A DNA stretch of 64,000 nucleotides. Origin: Galdieria sulphuraria (taxonomy: Eukaryota > Rhodophyta > Bangiophyceae > Galdieriales > Galdieriaceae). The notes beneath the pieces were generated by a model. It was not told the origin of the DNA. It ran no database searches and saw only the letters and a program-made list of their open reading frames with translations. The DNA is taken from the NCBI RefSeq assembly GCF_000341285.1, contig NW_005178457.1:62001-126000 (forward strand), read 5' to 3'. Positions 1 through 10,258 of the stretch are shown here, one piece after another. How positions within the stretch are numbered: position 1 is the first letter of the stretch; every line of letters begins with the position of its first letter. The translations under genes were made by a program, and so were the position numbers.

Positions 1-1152
1 AAGAAATATGAAGCTATTTATCCCAAAGATAGAATATTGGGTTATTGTGGAGAATATCCAGTATATCCTCGTTCAAATGTTCATATTTTACATACGAGGT
101 AAGTAAATAAAATAGATATTTCAGACATACTTGAATAGAACAGAGATGGTTGGATACGTGAGATGAGACAAGTGTTGAAGGATCAAGTTGCTTGGAAAAG
201 AGTTACGTATATTTGTGCTTGTGATGAAAGAAGACTGACATTGTATATATCAATAGGTCAAGACAAAAAGAAATGCAAATCATGAAGAAGGAACCGAATT
301 ATTTGGAATATGGCAAACTGAGCCTTTTACTCCTCCATCTGTAGAGAATGGAAAAGTGCCTAAGAATAAAAGAGGACAGGTAGACTTGTGGAGTAAAAGT
401 CATTTACCACAAGGGTAGGATAAGAAGAGAATCTATTTTATGGATATTGTTTTAAGATGGAGTTTAAGTTGCATACATGTGAGATATTCCAATGCTGCCA
501 TGATAGCCAAACGCCTTTCTTTAGATTATGCACCAGCTATGATTGGTTTTGATATTCATCAAGGTCGTTCTGTTCCTATATTGGATGGGATTGTGATTGC
601 AAAAGAATATCAAGCAAGTCTATGTTATCTACTTGCCAAGAAATGTCCATTAAGTTTATGATATTTAGGAAGTTATAGAGGATGCTTGTAGACAAGATTG
701 CCAACACAAGGAAGATGAACAAATGAAACGAAGATATGAACGAGCACTTCAGTTATGGAAGGCTTGTATTCGTCATGTCCAAAGTCAACTTCGAGTAAGT
801 CATTTGGAAATAGAAGGAAATGTAACCATATTGCTTTGAATATATTTAGGTCAAACAAAAATATGGAGGTTTGTTACAAGACGACCTTTCCTATGAAAAG
901 GGATCGAAGAAGAGAGCTCGCATATCATTAGGAGATAGACAATCATCATCTCATACAGATGTAGCAATACCAACCTCAACTGAACATATTCATGAGTTTT
1001 CAGAAGAACAACTTTGTCAAGAAAATGATGATAATAATAATAATAATAATATGGGGCATCGTTTANGGTACAAGCAATGTTCGACTTGTGGTTTGCGAAT
1101 TACTTTTGAGAAGATAGACCAATCCTATGTTTTTGTTCCTAAAAGTGAATAA
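1..1152 (+). CDS. RAD4: XPC/Rad4 DNA-damage recognition protein, 3' part
   Basis: This is the C-terminal part of the nucleotide-excision-repair factor that binds helix-distorting lesions in the nucleus; the gene starts before the window. I read exons 1-98, 144-201, 257-414, 457-617, 679-794 and 850-1152, giving about 297 residues in frame. The beta-hairpin domains are clear: ILGYCGEYPVYPRSNVHILH in exon 1, ELFGIWQTEPFTPP in exon 3, and YAPAMIGFDIHQGRS with DGIVIAKEY in exon 4 (BHD3). The tail is low complexity, including an Asp/Asn run encoded by (GAT/AAT)n near 1026-1050, and ends with a CSTC motif. One base at 1066 is undetermined, leaving one residue unknown. The 202-256 intron and the 618 donor are the least certain junctions. 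The family assignment is secure from the BHD motifs. Confidence 0.9.
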
Positions 1153-1245
1153 AACAGAAATTATTTTATTATCACTTTAGAAAAGAAACCTGAATGATTT
1201 CTTGAGTTGAAACGAGGTCGATTTTCCATACAACAACGGATACAT

Positions 1246-1944
1246 CTATTCATGATGATGATGTGAGGCTTCTTCACCTCCAGCTACTTTCTTGAGACGA
1301 AATACTTGACCACATAATGGACAAACTTTGTCATGATTCTCCTTCACAGTCATATAATAAACTTCATGATCATTGGGTGCTTCTCTTCCTATAACACAAA
1401 TACATTTCAGTATATATATATATATATTCTAAAAGAATCTTTTGCCACCCCACGATGACGTACCAGTGCAACCAATTATGCGTGAATCATAACGACTAGG
1501 AATCAAAAGAGGCTTTTCTTTGGTACCAAAAGGAGCAATCATTACTCTACTGTTCACATACTTTTCAGGATTGCGATACAAATCGGGATCTTCCAATTCT
1601 GCTCTTTCACTTCCCGTGGCTTGATCAAATGAGGATGGCATTCTATCCGGTGTTCCTGTTTTGAGTTGAAAGCCAAAACTATCCTGTAAAGTGGCCGGAG
1701 AAGTATTCTCTTTAGAAGTTTCTTGAGCTGTGCCTTTTACTTCCTTATTGGACTTCTCCTCCGAAGGTACTGCAGAGAATAGTCTGTTGTTACTAGTCGA
1801 CAAATAATGATAAGACTGTGAAACAGGGTATACAAGCGAGGACATGGAATTAGGAAAGGATCGGAGAGATTCAACACCACTAACCACACTACGGTTCCCA
1901 CATTTCCCCAAAAGTTGTTTCAAAAGAAACAATCCTGAAGCCAT
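1246..1944 (-). CDS. COX5B: Cytochrome c oxidase subunit Vb (COX5B/Cox4), mitochondrial
   Basis: This is a nuclear-encoded zinc-binding subunit of respiratory complex IV on the matrix side of the inner membrane. There are two exons: 1464-1944 and 1246-1388, 207 residues. The first exon holds a Ser/Arg-rich presequence, then the conserved core with VNSRVMIAPFGTKEKP and RIIGCTG. The second supplies HDKVCPLCGQVFRL, the CxxC half of the zinc site, and a His-rich end. The intron (1389-1463) contains a (TA)9 tract next to its 3' end. Without splicing the frame would stop just after GCTG and lose the zinc site, so the intron is required. The gene is convergent with XPC/Rad4 (93 bp between stops) and downstream of the same-strand phosphoesterase. 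Confidence 0.9.
1411..1428. repeat. (TA)9 microsatellite inside the COX5B intron
   Basis: This is a perfect TA dinucleotide run in the 75-nt COX5B intron. It is one of five TA runs in the window, three of them inside introns. Confidence 0.9.
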
Positions 1945-2074
1945 AGTTCAAGTAAGCAAACAAAAATACGAGGCAAACCCACTCAAGCCGTCTTTAATCC
2001 AAAGTGGACGAGTTGCAAGGAAAATGCAAATGGATGGAAAAAGTATTTTGGAATAAGGGACCGACTCGAGATAT

Positions 2075-3319
2075 TTATAGGAAAGACTTGTTAAATGATG
2101 AGGAGAAAAACTCGGATAATACAGAAACCTGTATATTATCACTTGCGAAACCTAAATAGTCCAAACCCCAAGAGGCCTCGATTGTCTTTAACAAATTGTA
2201 GTGGTTACTTGTACGATGAGAAACAACGTGATAAGGATAGTTTCGGGAAATAACTATCAAAGGTATATGTCCTCCTCCGTACAAGCCTTGAATAAAAAAG
2301 CTATGGCCATCAAATGTAAAGTTGGAGCCATATATATAGTCGGTGTTGGGACCTCCTCGGATGAATTCGTCAAGTGGTTCGTTAAAGTTGCTTTCATCAA
2401 AAGTTACAAATATAACTGAGTTTCCAATCCAACTGGGTGACTGAATAATCTTCGTTACCCATTCACGTACAAAATCGTCTCCCGTTTTCCACAAGTAACG
2501 TATTTTTTGACAGTCTTCCAAAGTCACATTTGCATCTAAGCAATCGAGTAACTTATTTGGTTCATTAGGATACAAATGTACAGATGGACAAAGGTCAGAA
2601 CCTCCATGCATATCATGACAAGCATCAGGAGTTATAAAGGCAAAATGAGGAGTTGTACAATTTTCCAAATCATTTTCAAGTTGGTGTAAAGGAACAACGT
2701 TTGCGAGTCTGTCAGACTGCGAGAAGATTTGAGGATAGAATAGAAAAGGACAATGATCTTGGAACCATAAGAAACTGCTATTTGGAGGATAAATAGAAGT
2801 TTCTTTATATCCTGCATAAGGAATAGATTGAGCGTAATTTCGCCAAGTTTGACCATTTTGTTCCAATTGGTCAGCAATACAAGTATGGTTGAACACTTGT
2901 TCTGTGGAATCGTTATGACTCCACCAGTTACTTCCCGAAGTCAATGCAATATAATTGGGTAGACTTGTGTGTGTAACTCCATAATATTCTGCAGCAAACC
3001 CAAAGTTTTCTATTAACAAGTTGATAAATGGCATATATTCATTACCAATAATGACTTTGTTGCCCATATTTTCCAACATGATAATAAAGACATGATGAAA
3101 TGGCTGCAAGTTTTCTTTGCTCTTTATGTGAGACAAATCCTCAACTGGACATGTCTGTCTTGCTGGAACAAATAACCTTCGCAGAGGATATTCTTGAGTT
3201 GACTCGTACAACAATTGATTGTATTCAGGTTTGGTTTGAGTCTTATAAATAATGTATGTGACTGAAGGTATAATCAAAACGAGAAAAGTGAGCACTCCAC
3301 CCACACCATAGGTTGACAT
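2075..3319 (-). CDS. Membrane-anchored phosphoesterase (acid phosphatase/phospholipase C superfamily)
   Basis: A single-exon protein of 414 residues. The N-terminus has a hydrophobic segment (about residues 5-25) after a very short head, suggesting a signal anchor, and several N-x-S/T sites fit a lumenal or secreted catalytic part. The body matches the phosphoesterase family PF04185: HVFIIMLENMG near the start of the domain (metal/catalytic region), THTSLPNYIALTSGS, FAFITPDACHDMHGG, and VIFVTFDESNF near the end. Characterised relatives cleave phosphomonoesters or phospholipids; the actual substrate cannot be read here. The Cys-Pro near residue 57 and HTCIADQL suggest disulphides. It lies 130 bp upstream of COX5B on the same strand and is divergent from LCB2. 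Confidence 0.8.
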   Translation of the reverse strand: MSTYGVGGVLTFLVLIIPSVTYIIYKTQTKPEYNQLLYESTQEYPLRRLFVPARQTCPVEDLSHIKSKENLQPFHHVFIIMLENMGNKVIIGNEYMPFINLLIENFGFAAEYYGVTHTSLPNYIALTSGSNWWSHNDSTEQVFNHTCIADQLEQNGQTWRNYAQSIPYAGYKETSIYPPNSSFLWFQDHCPFLFYPQIFSQSDRLANVVPLHQLENDLENCTTPHFAFITPDACHDMHGGSDLCPSVHLYPNEPNKLLDCLDANVTLEDCQKIRYLWKTGDDFVREWVTKIIQSPSWIGNSVIFVTFDESNFNEPLDEFIRGGPNTDYIYGSNFTFDGHSFFIQGLYGGGHIPLIVISRNYPYHVVSHRTSNHYNLLKTIEASWGLDYLGFASDNIQVSVLSEFFSSSFNKSFL

Positions 3320-3731
3320 AATAATGATAGATGCGATTCTAGAGATGAGAATCTTCTCCCATTTCCTTCATATGAAAAAACCAATAACAGTAAGTGTTGT
3401 AAGATTCATAATTAATTTGAATAACAAAAAGATAAAATAACCATATTTGCTTCTCTTGTCATGTCACCTTCAAAAGGAAACACAACTCCATATTCTTTCC
3501 TATCTCCACTTTTGCGCACCCTCAAGTATCTTTCGTCTAGAAGAGAGTCCCGAACTCCCCGAAAAATTGTTCTGATGAGATTGGCTTAATTGTGTTGGTC
3601 GACGTCACTTCTTTTGAGCTGACCGTTAAATATTTGCTTTCCCAATTGAGTAATTGCATTTTTGTGTAAGGGAGGAGGAAGAAGAAGTGTTTGTGGAACG
3701 CTTTTCGAAATTCACTATTAAAGTTATCAGG
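3320..3731. other. Intergenic region between divergent genes
   Basis: 412 bp separating the divergent phosphoesterase and LCB2 start codons, so it must hold both promoters. The reading frame is open upstream of the LCB2 ATG but has no ATG there. A GACGTCAC element occurs near 3602. No RNA gene or repeat was recognised. Confidence 0.5.
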
Positions 3732-5528
3732 ATGAAGAACAATAGCAAAAGTTTATATGATCGAATTCCTTATATTGTAGCGTTGACCACATACTTTAGT
3801 TATGCTATGGTCATTTGTTTTGGGTACCTCAAGGACTTTATTGGGAAACTATTTCGTAGGAAAAAGTTCAGGGTACCTCAAGGTTATGCTCGTCTTTTAA
3901 GTGATTTTGAAGACTTTTATACTCGTCGTTTGTACAGTCGAATTCGAGACTGCTGGAGTAGACCTGTATGTTCTGCGCCTGGAGCGTACATAGATGTCAT
4001 GTTGAGGGACGTCATCAATTATGGTGAAGACTTGCGTATCAACGGCAAAACAAAGAGATGCCTCAACTTGGGGAGTTATAACTATTTGGGTTATGCGGAT
4101 GTTCCTGGGGGTGTGGATGACCAAGTTTTGAAAGCTCTTGACTTTTATGGTGTAAGTAGTTGTGGGACGCCTAATGATACAGGTTACACTGATGTCCATG
4201 CTCGTCTGGAGTCTTTGGTAGCAGAGTTTTTGAATCGACCAGCAGCTCTAGTTATGGGAATGGGGTTTGCTACCAACTCCCAGATAATTCCTTCTCTAGT
4301 TGGTCCAGGTTGTTTGATTCTTTCGGATGAGTTGAACCATGCCAGTATTGTAGTAGGAGCCAGGGCTTCTGGAGCCAAAATTAAAGTATTCCGACATAAT
4401 AATCCTGTAGACTTGGAAAAGCAATTGAGATTGGCTATTGCTGAAGGACAACCGAGAACTCATCGTCCATGGAAGAAGATTCTTATTATTGTAGAAGGCA
4501 TTTATTCCATGGAAGGTGAAATATGTCCATTAACTGAAATAATTGAATTGAAGAAGAAATACAAAGCATATTTATTTTTGGATGAAGCCCATAGTATTGG
4601 AGCTTTGGGTCACAGTGGACGTGGAGTTCCTGAATATTGGAACATTCCTCATAGTGAAGTTGATATTCTGATGGGTACTTTTACAAAGTCATTTGGAGCG
4701 GTTGGTGGATATATTGCTGGTAGTCGTGAGTTGATTGAACATTTGAGAAACAGTGCTCCTGGTTGTTTGTATTCCAGTTCTATGTCTGCAGTTTGTGCAC
4801 AACATATTTTATTTGCTTTAGAACAGATCATGGGAAAGGATAAGACAGATATTGGTCAACAAAAGATTGTTCGTTTACGAGAGAATGCTATTATGTTTAG
4901 ACGTCGACTAATTGAGTTGGGAATTCAGGTATATGGAGACCCTGGTTCACCTGTCATTCCTATCATGCTTTATCCTCCAGCCAAGATTGCAGCATTTTCA
5001 AGAGAATGTTTAGCAAGAGGACTAGCTGTAGTGGTGGTTGGTTTTCCGGCAACTCCACTATTATTATCGAGAGCACGTATTTGTTTATCGGCAGCACATA
5101 CCTCTGAAGACTTGGAATTTGCCTTGCATGTGATTGAAGAAGTTGCAGAGTTGATTCAAATCAAATATAACGATAAGAAAATGATTGAAATACAATTAGA
5201 AGAAGAAGAAGAGGCTATTAAAGCATCTGAAGAAAGAGCAGTACAAAATAAGATAACCCATTCTTTGATAAGGAATCATGAAACCATTATCCATGGAAAG
5301 AAACTATTGAGTAGTAATCATTTTGGCCATGACAATGAAACTCAAGATTTCAACGGGATTATGCATTCTGGTAGAGATACTCAAAGAGAGGAACGAAAAA
5401 CTGCATCCTTTTTTCAACGAAAATGGAATGGAATGGATATTCAATGGTTGCCTTCCATGTCTTCTTCTTCTGTAGATAATAATTCACACTATCGAAGAAT
5501 GGACTCAAGTGCTACAGTTGAAACTTAA
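3732..5528 (+). CDS. LCB2: Serine palmitoyltransferase, LCB2 subunit
   Basis: Catalytic PLP-binding subunit of the ER enzyme that condenses serine with palmitoyl-CoA, the first step of sphingolipid synthesis. A single exon encodes 598 residues. I start at the ATG at 3732, which gives the typical LCB2 N-terminus with one membrane span (about residues 12-32); the frame is open further upstream but lacks an ATG. The alpha-oxoamine synthase fold is evident: LNLGSYNYLGYA, NHASIVVGARASG, FLDEAHSIGALG, and GTFTKSFGAVGGYIAG, where the Lys forms the Schiff base. Some 110 residues follow the usual C-terminus, Glu-rich and then polar, with no recognised domain. LCB1, the obligate partner, is not in this window. 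Confidence 0.95.
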   Translation: MKNNSKSLYDRIPYIVALTTYFSYAMVICFGYLKDFIGKLFRRKKFRVPQGYARLLSDFEDFYTRRLYSRIRDCWSRPVCSAPGAYIDVMLRDVINYGEDLRINGKTKRCLNLGSYNYLGYADVPGGVDDQVLKALDFYGVSSCGTPNDTGYTDVHARLESLVAEFLNRPAALVMGMGFATNSQIIPSLVGPGCLILSDELNHASIVVGARASGAKIKVFRHNNPVDLEKQLRLAIAEGQPRTHRPWKKILIIVEGIYSMEGEICPLTEIIELKKKYKAYLFLDEAHSIGALGHSGRGVPEYWNIPHSEVDILMGTFTKSFGAVGGYIAGSRELIEHLRNSAPGCLYSSSMSAVCAQHILFALEQIMGKDKTDIGQQKIVRLRENAIMFRRRLIELGIQVYGDPGSPVIPIMLYPPAKIAAFSRECLARGLAVVVVGFPATPLLLSRARICLSAAHTSEDLEFALHVIEEVAELIQIKYNDKKMIEIQLEEEEEAIKASEERAVQNKITHSLIRNHETIIHGKKLLSSNHFGHDNETQDFNGIMHSGRDTQREERKTASFFQRKWNGMDIQWLPSMSSSSVDNNSHYRRMDSSATVET

Positions 5529-5600
5529 AAAGTGGATAATGGGGAAATTAAAAATTTGTATTCTATTTTACTAAAAAGTATAGATAGAAAATGATGAGAG

Positions 5601-5629
<29 letters not shown>
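5601..5629. repeat. (TA)n microsatellite between LCB2 and UTP18
   Basis: About 14 TA repeats, immediately followed by GCGCGC, lie between the convergent LCB2 and UTP18 stop codons. The gap is only 106 bp, so both 3' UTRs probably include or abut it. Confidence 0.9.
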
Positions 5630-5634
<5 letters not shown>

Positions 5635-7223
5635 CTAAGGTAAACTGTACAACACAACTCTTCCATGATCATTGCCTAAAGCAAAATATGGTTCCGTCAT
5701 ACTCATACATTGTATATGATTCAAATGTTGCCATTGTGGAGGCCAGTTTCGATATACTGTTTGAGTGGAAATATTTGCCAAACTAGATATTCCATGAGAG
5801 AAACTTTTTCACAAGTTGTATAAGCTTACCGAACTTTGTTCTTTCCTATATTAGATGCAAAAGCTAACAATTGATTATCTGGATGAAAACATACATCTTG
5901 AATGGAAGTGGTTAGGTTAGAAAACTCTTTGATGAGAGAAAAAGAACTATTCAAAGCACTATAAAGATGTACTAAACCATCGCCATTACCAACAGCAAAG
6001 TAATTACCCAAAGGACTAAAACGAATACAATGAAGTGATGAGGCTCCTTCATCTATCCATTTGGATACACAACGATGAGTTCTCAAGTCAAAATGATGAA
6101 TCATTCCATTATCTTGTCCAATTGAGTCATCTAACAACATCCAGAATAATATCTATTTACCTCCACATGATAATATATCCACATCATTGGGTGAAAATGC
6201 AACATCGTGTAATCCTGGACTGGCATAAAGACAACTCAACTCTTCTTTGGTATTTGCATCTAATAATAAAATTTTGCCATTGTCTCCTAAAAATGCCAAT
6301 CGGTCTCCATTCCAAGATACTTGAAACTTCTCAAAAGTACGTTCATAATGATCTACATTCACATATACTCTCTTGATATTTATATTCATCACATTCCATT
6401 ATGACTCACCTTGAAAGGGAAGTAATTGATGGGATTGTCCAGAAACCATATCAAACTCATAAAGAAATCGACGTCTACCAGCAGACAATATGCGACTGGC
6501 ATCGAGTATAAAATGTGCACATCTTATAGGAAGATTGGCATAATAAATACTTTCCACTTTGGGATTGACCATTCCATCGACTGAAAATAGTCGCAATATT
6601 TTATCTAAACCTCCAACTAGAAGCAGTCTCCCACCTGGATGAAACTCAGTAGCAAAAATAGTAGAGCAACAAGGGTCCTCTTGATTGGCGTCTGATACGC
6701 GCTGTAAGGATATCCGGTCAGGCTTTCTTCTCTGACTATTGCGTGAATCGTTGTCTACGGTTAATGTACCATCAATTGCTCTTAAATGGTTATATTTCGC
6801 GTTCCAAATGTTTTCTTCTTCTTGGTTATTATTATCGAAGGAGGAATGGTTCTCCCTATTCTCTACCGAAGGACACCAATCAAGTGCGAAACGATTCTTT
6901 TCCACAAACAGCCGTCTCAACTTTTGTTCATATTGTCTTGTGGATACAACATCTTCTCCAATATTACTTCTCAACTTGCGCAGTCTCTTATCTCTAGCAA
7001 GATGGACAATGTTCTCTTGTTCTTCATCGTCGTGCCACACGGAAGGAGCCGCGTCTCTTTCTTCCCACTTCCAACCTGCCTCAGGAAAGTATGCTTCACT
7101 TGGTTCTTTACCAAATACAATTTCTTCTAATAGTTGTTCATCGTCTTGAGTTGGTCGTCGGTCTTCAAAGAATAAGGCATTGATATTGTCTTGTTCAGTA
7201 ATCTTGAGTCCTTGTTGTTCCAT
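5635..7223 (-). CDS. UTP18: U3 snoRNP WD-repeat protein UTP18
   Basis: Component of the small-subunit processome (UTP-B complex) in the nucleolus, needed for 18S rRNA maturation. Four exons (6410-7223, 6161-6367, 5830-6112, 5635-5782) give 483 residues. The N-terminal third is charged (EEIVFGKEPSEAYFP, then basic stretches). The beta-propeller begins at FATEFHPGGRLLLVGG and continues through RILSAGRRRFLYEFDMVSG, a strong UTP18 signature, then WNGDRLAFLG and CIRFSPLGNYFAVGN, and closes with PYFALGNDHGRVVLYSLP. The 48-nt intron at 6113-6160 splices ILSCG to DNGMIHHFDL, which restores a WD blade; an earlier acceptor at 6131 is possible but fits the family less well. It is divergent from the glutamyl endopeptidase gene (126 bp). 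Confidence 0.88.
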
Positions 7224-7349
7224 TGCACTTTTTAATATCGAGCCCCGTTTTCTTTTGTGAAATAAGATAATCGAAAATAGTTTAGGATTGAAATAGACTC
7301 AACTATTTTCCTATTGAGATTATTGACTGTTGAGTGTGTAAAGTGAACA

Positions 7350-10241
7350 ATGTTTGTAAAACTTGTTCCAAACCAAGCTTGGATACATACTCAAGTTTGT
7401 AGTAGTTGTTGTCGGTTATGGAAGAGACCAAGGCAATGGGTTCGATTCTTTGGATATTCGTATCGGGTCCATTTTCTATACAAGTTGCGCAGATGTAGTA
7501 TCGATGGTAATATTCCAAGGAAAAATATGCTTTCTACCTCCGCTGCAAGTAATCAGAGCGAAAGACTTTGGAATCAACAAGGAACCATTCCTTACCAGAT
7601 TCCACCCAAAGAAATGGTACAGTTAGTGGATATGCAGTTGGATCATACCGTTTCCTTTCCTCCAGGATATCCTAAAGAATATATGTTGGTTATCGACTCG
7701 CCTTCTTTACCGAGTATAGAAGAACTTTCCAGACCTGAATTACGTTTAGCTGGATATCGCATTCATCCTTCTACTTTCACACCTTCAAGAATGAGTTTTG
7801 TATCCAATATCCAAATATGGCAGTTATCGAATAGTCAACCCAAATGCATTATGGATATTTCTCAAAGTTTGAAAGCATTTCTCCTCCATTCCAAGAACAA
7901 GGAAGCTTGCCACTCAACTTATTCATTAGAAGAAGAAAAGGAATATTCTTTAAAGCTTTGTGATATTCATTGGGCTCCGGATGGAAGAAAGTTTACTTTT
8001 TGTGTTTTCAAACCCCAATTTGGTTTGCAATTGTGGTTATGTGATATTGAAGAGCGTCAAGTATATCCGTTATTGTTGGAAAGAAATCAAAAACTGCATG
8101 CGATATGTGAAAGTCCAGTGAAATGGTTTCATGATTCTCAACGTTTGTTAATCCATTTGGTATCCAACAAGACAAGTTTAAAGAATAGTCCATCTATTCC
8201 ACAAGGCCCATTTATACAACATCATGAGGAACAGCGTGAAGCTCCTGCTAGAACATTTCAAGATGTACTCAAGAATAGTTATGATGAAGCTTGTTTAGAG
8301 TACTATTGTACAAGTGAGTTGGCTATTTATGATATTTTGGATAAGAGTTGCAAGTCGTTGCCATTGGAACCCAGTTGCTTTACAGGAACAAGTATTTCAC
8401 CCGATGATAAATATATTCTGATTGAAGAGATGACTAGGCCTTATTCTTATTTGTTTCCTGCTTCTCGATTTCCTAGAAAGATTGAAATATTTCATATTCA
8501 GGATGCTTCTACTACAATAGTTGCTGAATTGGGATTACAAGAACATATTCCTATCGATATGGATGCAGTTCCTGATTGTCCTCGAAATTTTCAATGGAGA
8601 GCTAATGTGGATGCTACTCTTTGTTGGGTTCAAGCATTGGATCAAGGCAATCCTAAGAACCAAGTAGAATATAGAGATGCATTATATTGCATATCTGCTC
8701 CATTCAACGATCATCCCATTTTGTTATTCAAGTTGAAATGGAGATTGGAAGATATCGATTGGAGTGATAATGAATATACTTTGGTATGGGAAGAATGGTA
8801 TCAAAGTCGTTCAAGACGAGTCTATTCTTGTCACATTCCTTTGAATATTGAAAGGAAGACTTGTACAACTTTGTTATCTCATCATACGATAGTTGAAAGA
8901 CATTCTTTTTGTATCAACCAACCATCTATGGTTAGTGACTTGGAATGTTTATGGGACATTCCTAATTGGAAAGATCGTTATCACCTTCCAGGATATCCCA
9001 TGTCTAGAATGAAAACTTTTGGAAAGTGGACATTGAGAACTATTGACTTTTTGAAGAACGATAAAAGTCCATTTGTTTATTTGATAGGCCCTGGAGCTTC
9101 TGATAAAGGAGATAGACCTTATTTGGATATATTGGATACTCAAACAAAAAGAAGATGGAGATTATGGCAAAGTTCACCACCTTATTATGAAAGATGCATA
9201 GGAGTATATTCTGAAGATGATCAACAACAAATTACACAATTGCTCATCTCTCGAGAGTCTCCAAAACAATTGCCTAATGTTTATGTTGTTGACTTGCCAA
9301 GTTTTTATGAAATACAGCAAAAGCAGACATATGAGGAGAATGGTCATCTCGTGGATACTTGGAATAATATCGTATCCAACAAGCCATCTCATGATTCTTG
9401 TATCAAGCCTTTGACCTTTTTTGAACATCCTTTTCCAGGGTTTTTGGAAATTCAAAGAGAATTGGTAGAATATGATCGTCAAGATGGAGTGAAATTACAT
9501 GCTAATTTATATCTTCCTCCTCATTACGATCCAAAGAAAAGTGGACCTTTGCCAACTTTTATATGGGCCTATCCACAAGAATATCTTTCATCAGATACTG
9601 CAAGTCAGTTGAGAGATTCACCATTTCGTTTTGTTCATTTAGCTAGGTCACCTTTGTATTGGTTGACTCAAGGCTATGCTATTTTGGATGGTCCCGAAAT
9701 GCCTATTATAGCAAAAGAAGGAGATGGACATCCCAACGATCATTTCATTTCACAACTGGTTTCAAGTGCACAAGCTGCAGTAGATTTCTTGGTCGAACGA
9801 GGTGTGAGTGACCGACATAGAATTGCGATAGGTGGGCATTCTTATGGTGCATTTATGACAGCCAATTTGTTAGCACATGCACCTAAATTATTTTGTTGTG
9901 GAATTGCTCGTTCAGGTGCTTACAATCGTACGTTGACTCCCTTTGGATTTCAAATGGAAGATAGGAATTTATGGCAAATTCCATCCAACTACATAGAAAT
10001 GTCTCCCTTTATGTATGCAGATAGAATAAGTTCTCCTCTACTATTGATTCATGGAGAATTGGATAACAACGACGGCACCCATTTGTTACAAAGCGAACGT
10101 ATGTTTTCAGCTTTAAAAGGATTAGGAAAAGTCGTTCGATTTCTGAAATTGCCATTAGAAGCACATCATTATCGTTCAAGAGAATCCGTATTGCATGTAC
10201 TTTATGAGATGCATCAATGGTTGGAAACTTTTTGTAGATGA
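7350..10241 (+). CDS. CGEP: Glutamyl endopeptidase, chloroplast type (S9 prolyl oligopeptidase family)
   Basis: A single-exon serine peptidase of 963 residues. The first ~70 residues are basic and Ser-rich and may be a plastid transit peptide. YQIPPKEMVQLVD and PELRLAGYRIHP match plant chloroplast glutamyl endopeptidase. A beta-propeller region with degenerate blades occupies roughly residues 100-660. The alpha/beta-hydrolase domain at the C-terminus carries IAIGGHSYGAFM (nucleophile Ser near residue 832), LLIHGELDNNDGT (probable Asp) and PLEAHHYRSRES (His). In plants the enzyme trims peptides after Glu in the stroma. Only 16-17 nt separate its stop from the ATG of the next same-strand gene, RPC4. 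Confidence 0.88.
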   Translation: MFVKLVPNQAWIHTQVCSSCCRLWKRPRQWVRFFGYSYRVHFLYKLRRCSIDGNIPRKNMLSTSAASNQSERLWNQQGTIPYQIPPKEMVQLVDMQLDHTVSFPPGYPKEYMLVIDSPSLPSIEELSRPELRLAGYRIHPSTFTPSRMSFVSNIQIWQLSNSQPKCIMDISQSLKAFLLHSKNKEACHSTYSLEEEKEYSLKLCDIHWAPDGRKFTFCVFKPQFGLQLWLCDIEERQVYPLLLERNQKLHAICESPVKWFHDSQRLLIHLVSNKTSLKNSPSIPQGPFIQHHEEQREAPARTFQDVLKNSYDEACLEYYCTSELAIYDILDKSCKSLPLEPSCFTGTSISPDDKYILIEEMTRPYSYLFPASRFPRKIEIFHIQDASTTIVAELGLQEHIPIDMDAVPDCPRNFQWRANVDATLCWVQALDQGNPKNQVEYRDALYCISAPFNDHPILLFKLKWRLEDIDWSDNEYTLVWEEWYQSRSRRVYSCHIPLNIERKTCTTLLSHHTIVERHSFCINQPSMVSDLECLWDIPNWKDRYHLPGYPMSRMKTFGKWTLRTIDFLKNDKSPFVYLIGPGASDKGDRPYLDILDTQTKRRWRLWQSSPPYYERCIGVYSEDDQQQITQLLISRESPKQLPNVYVVDLPSFYEIQQKQTYEENGHLVDTWNNIVSNKPSHDSCIKPLTFFEHPFPGFLEIQRELVEYDRQDGVKLHANLYLPPHYDPKKSGPLPTFIWAYPQEYLSSDTASQLRDSPFRFVHLARSPLYWLTQGYAILDGPEMPIIAKEGDGHPNDHFISQLVSSAQAAVDFLVERGVSDRHRIAIGGHSYGAFMTANLLAHAPKLFCCGIARSGAYNRTLTPFGFQMEDRNLWQIPSNYIEMSPFMYADRISSPLLLIHGELDNNDGTHLLQSERMFSALKGLGKVVRFLKLPLEAHHYRSRESVLHVLYEMHQWLETFCR

Positions 10242-10258
10242 ACAACTAGCAAAGTAAT

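Noticed and set aside
3654-3731. N-terminal extension of LCB2 from a TTG codon
   Set aside because: No ATG in this stretch; the ATG at 3732 gives the standard LCB2 N-terminus.
6113-6160. A 30-nt ultra-short intron in UTP18 (acceptor at 6131)
   Set aside because: A later acceptor gives a 48-nt intron typical for this genome and a better WD-repeat match (SCGDNGMIHHFDL).
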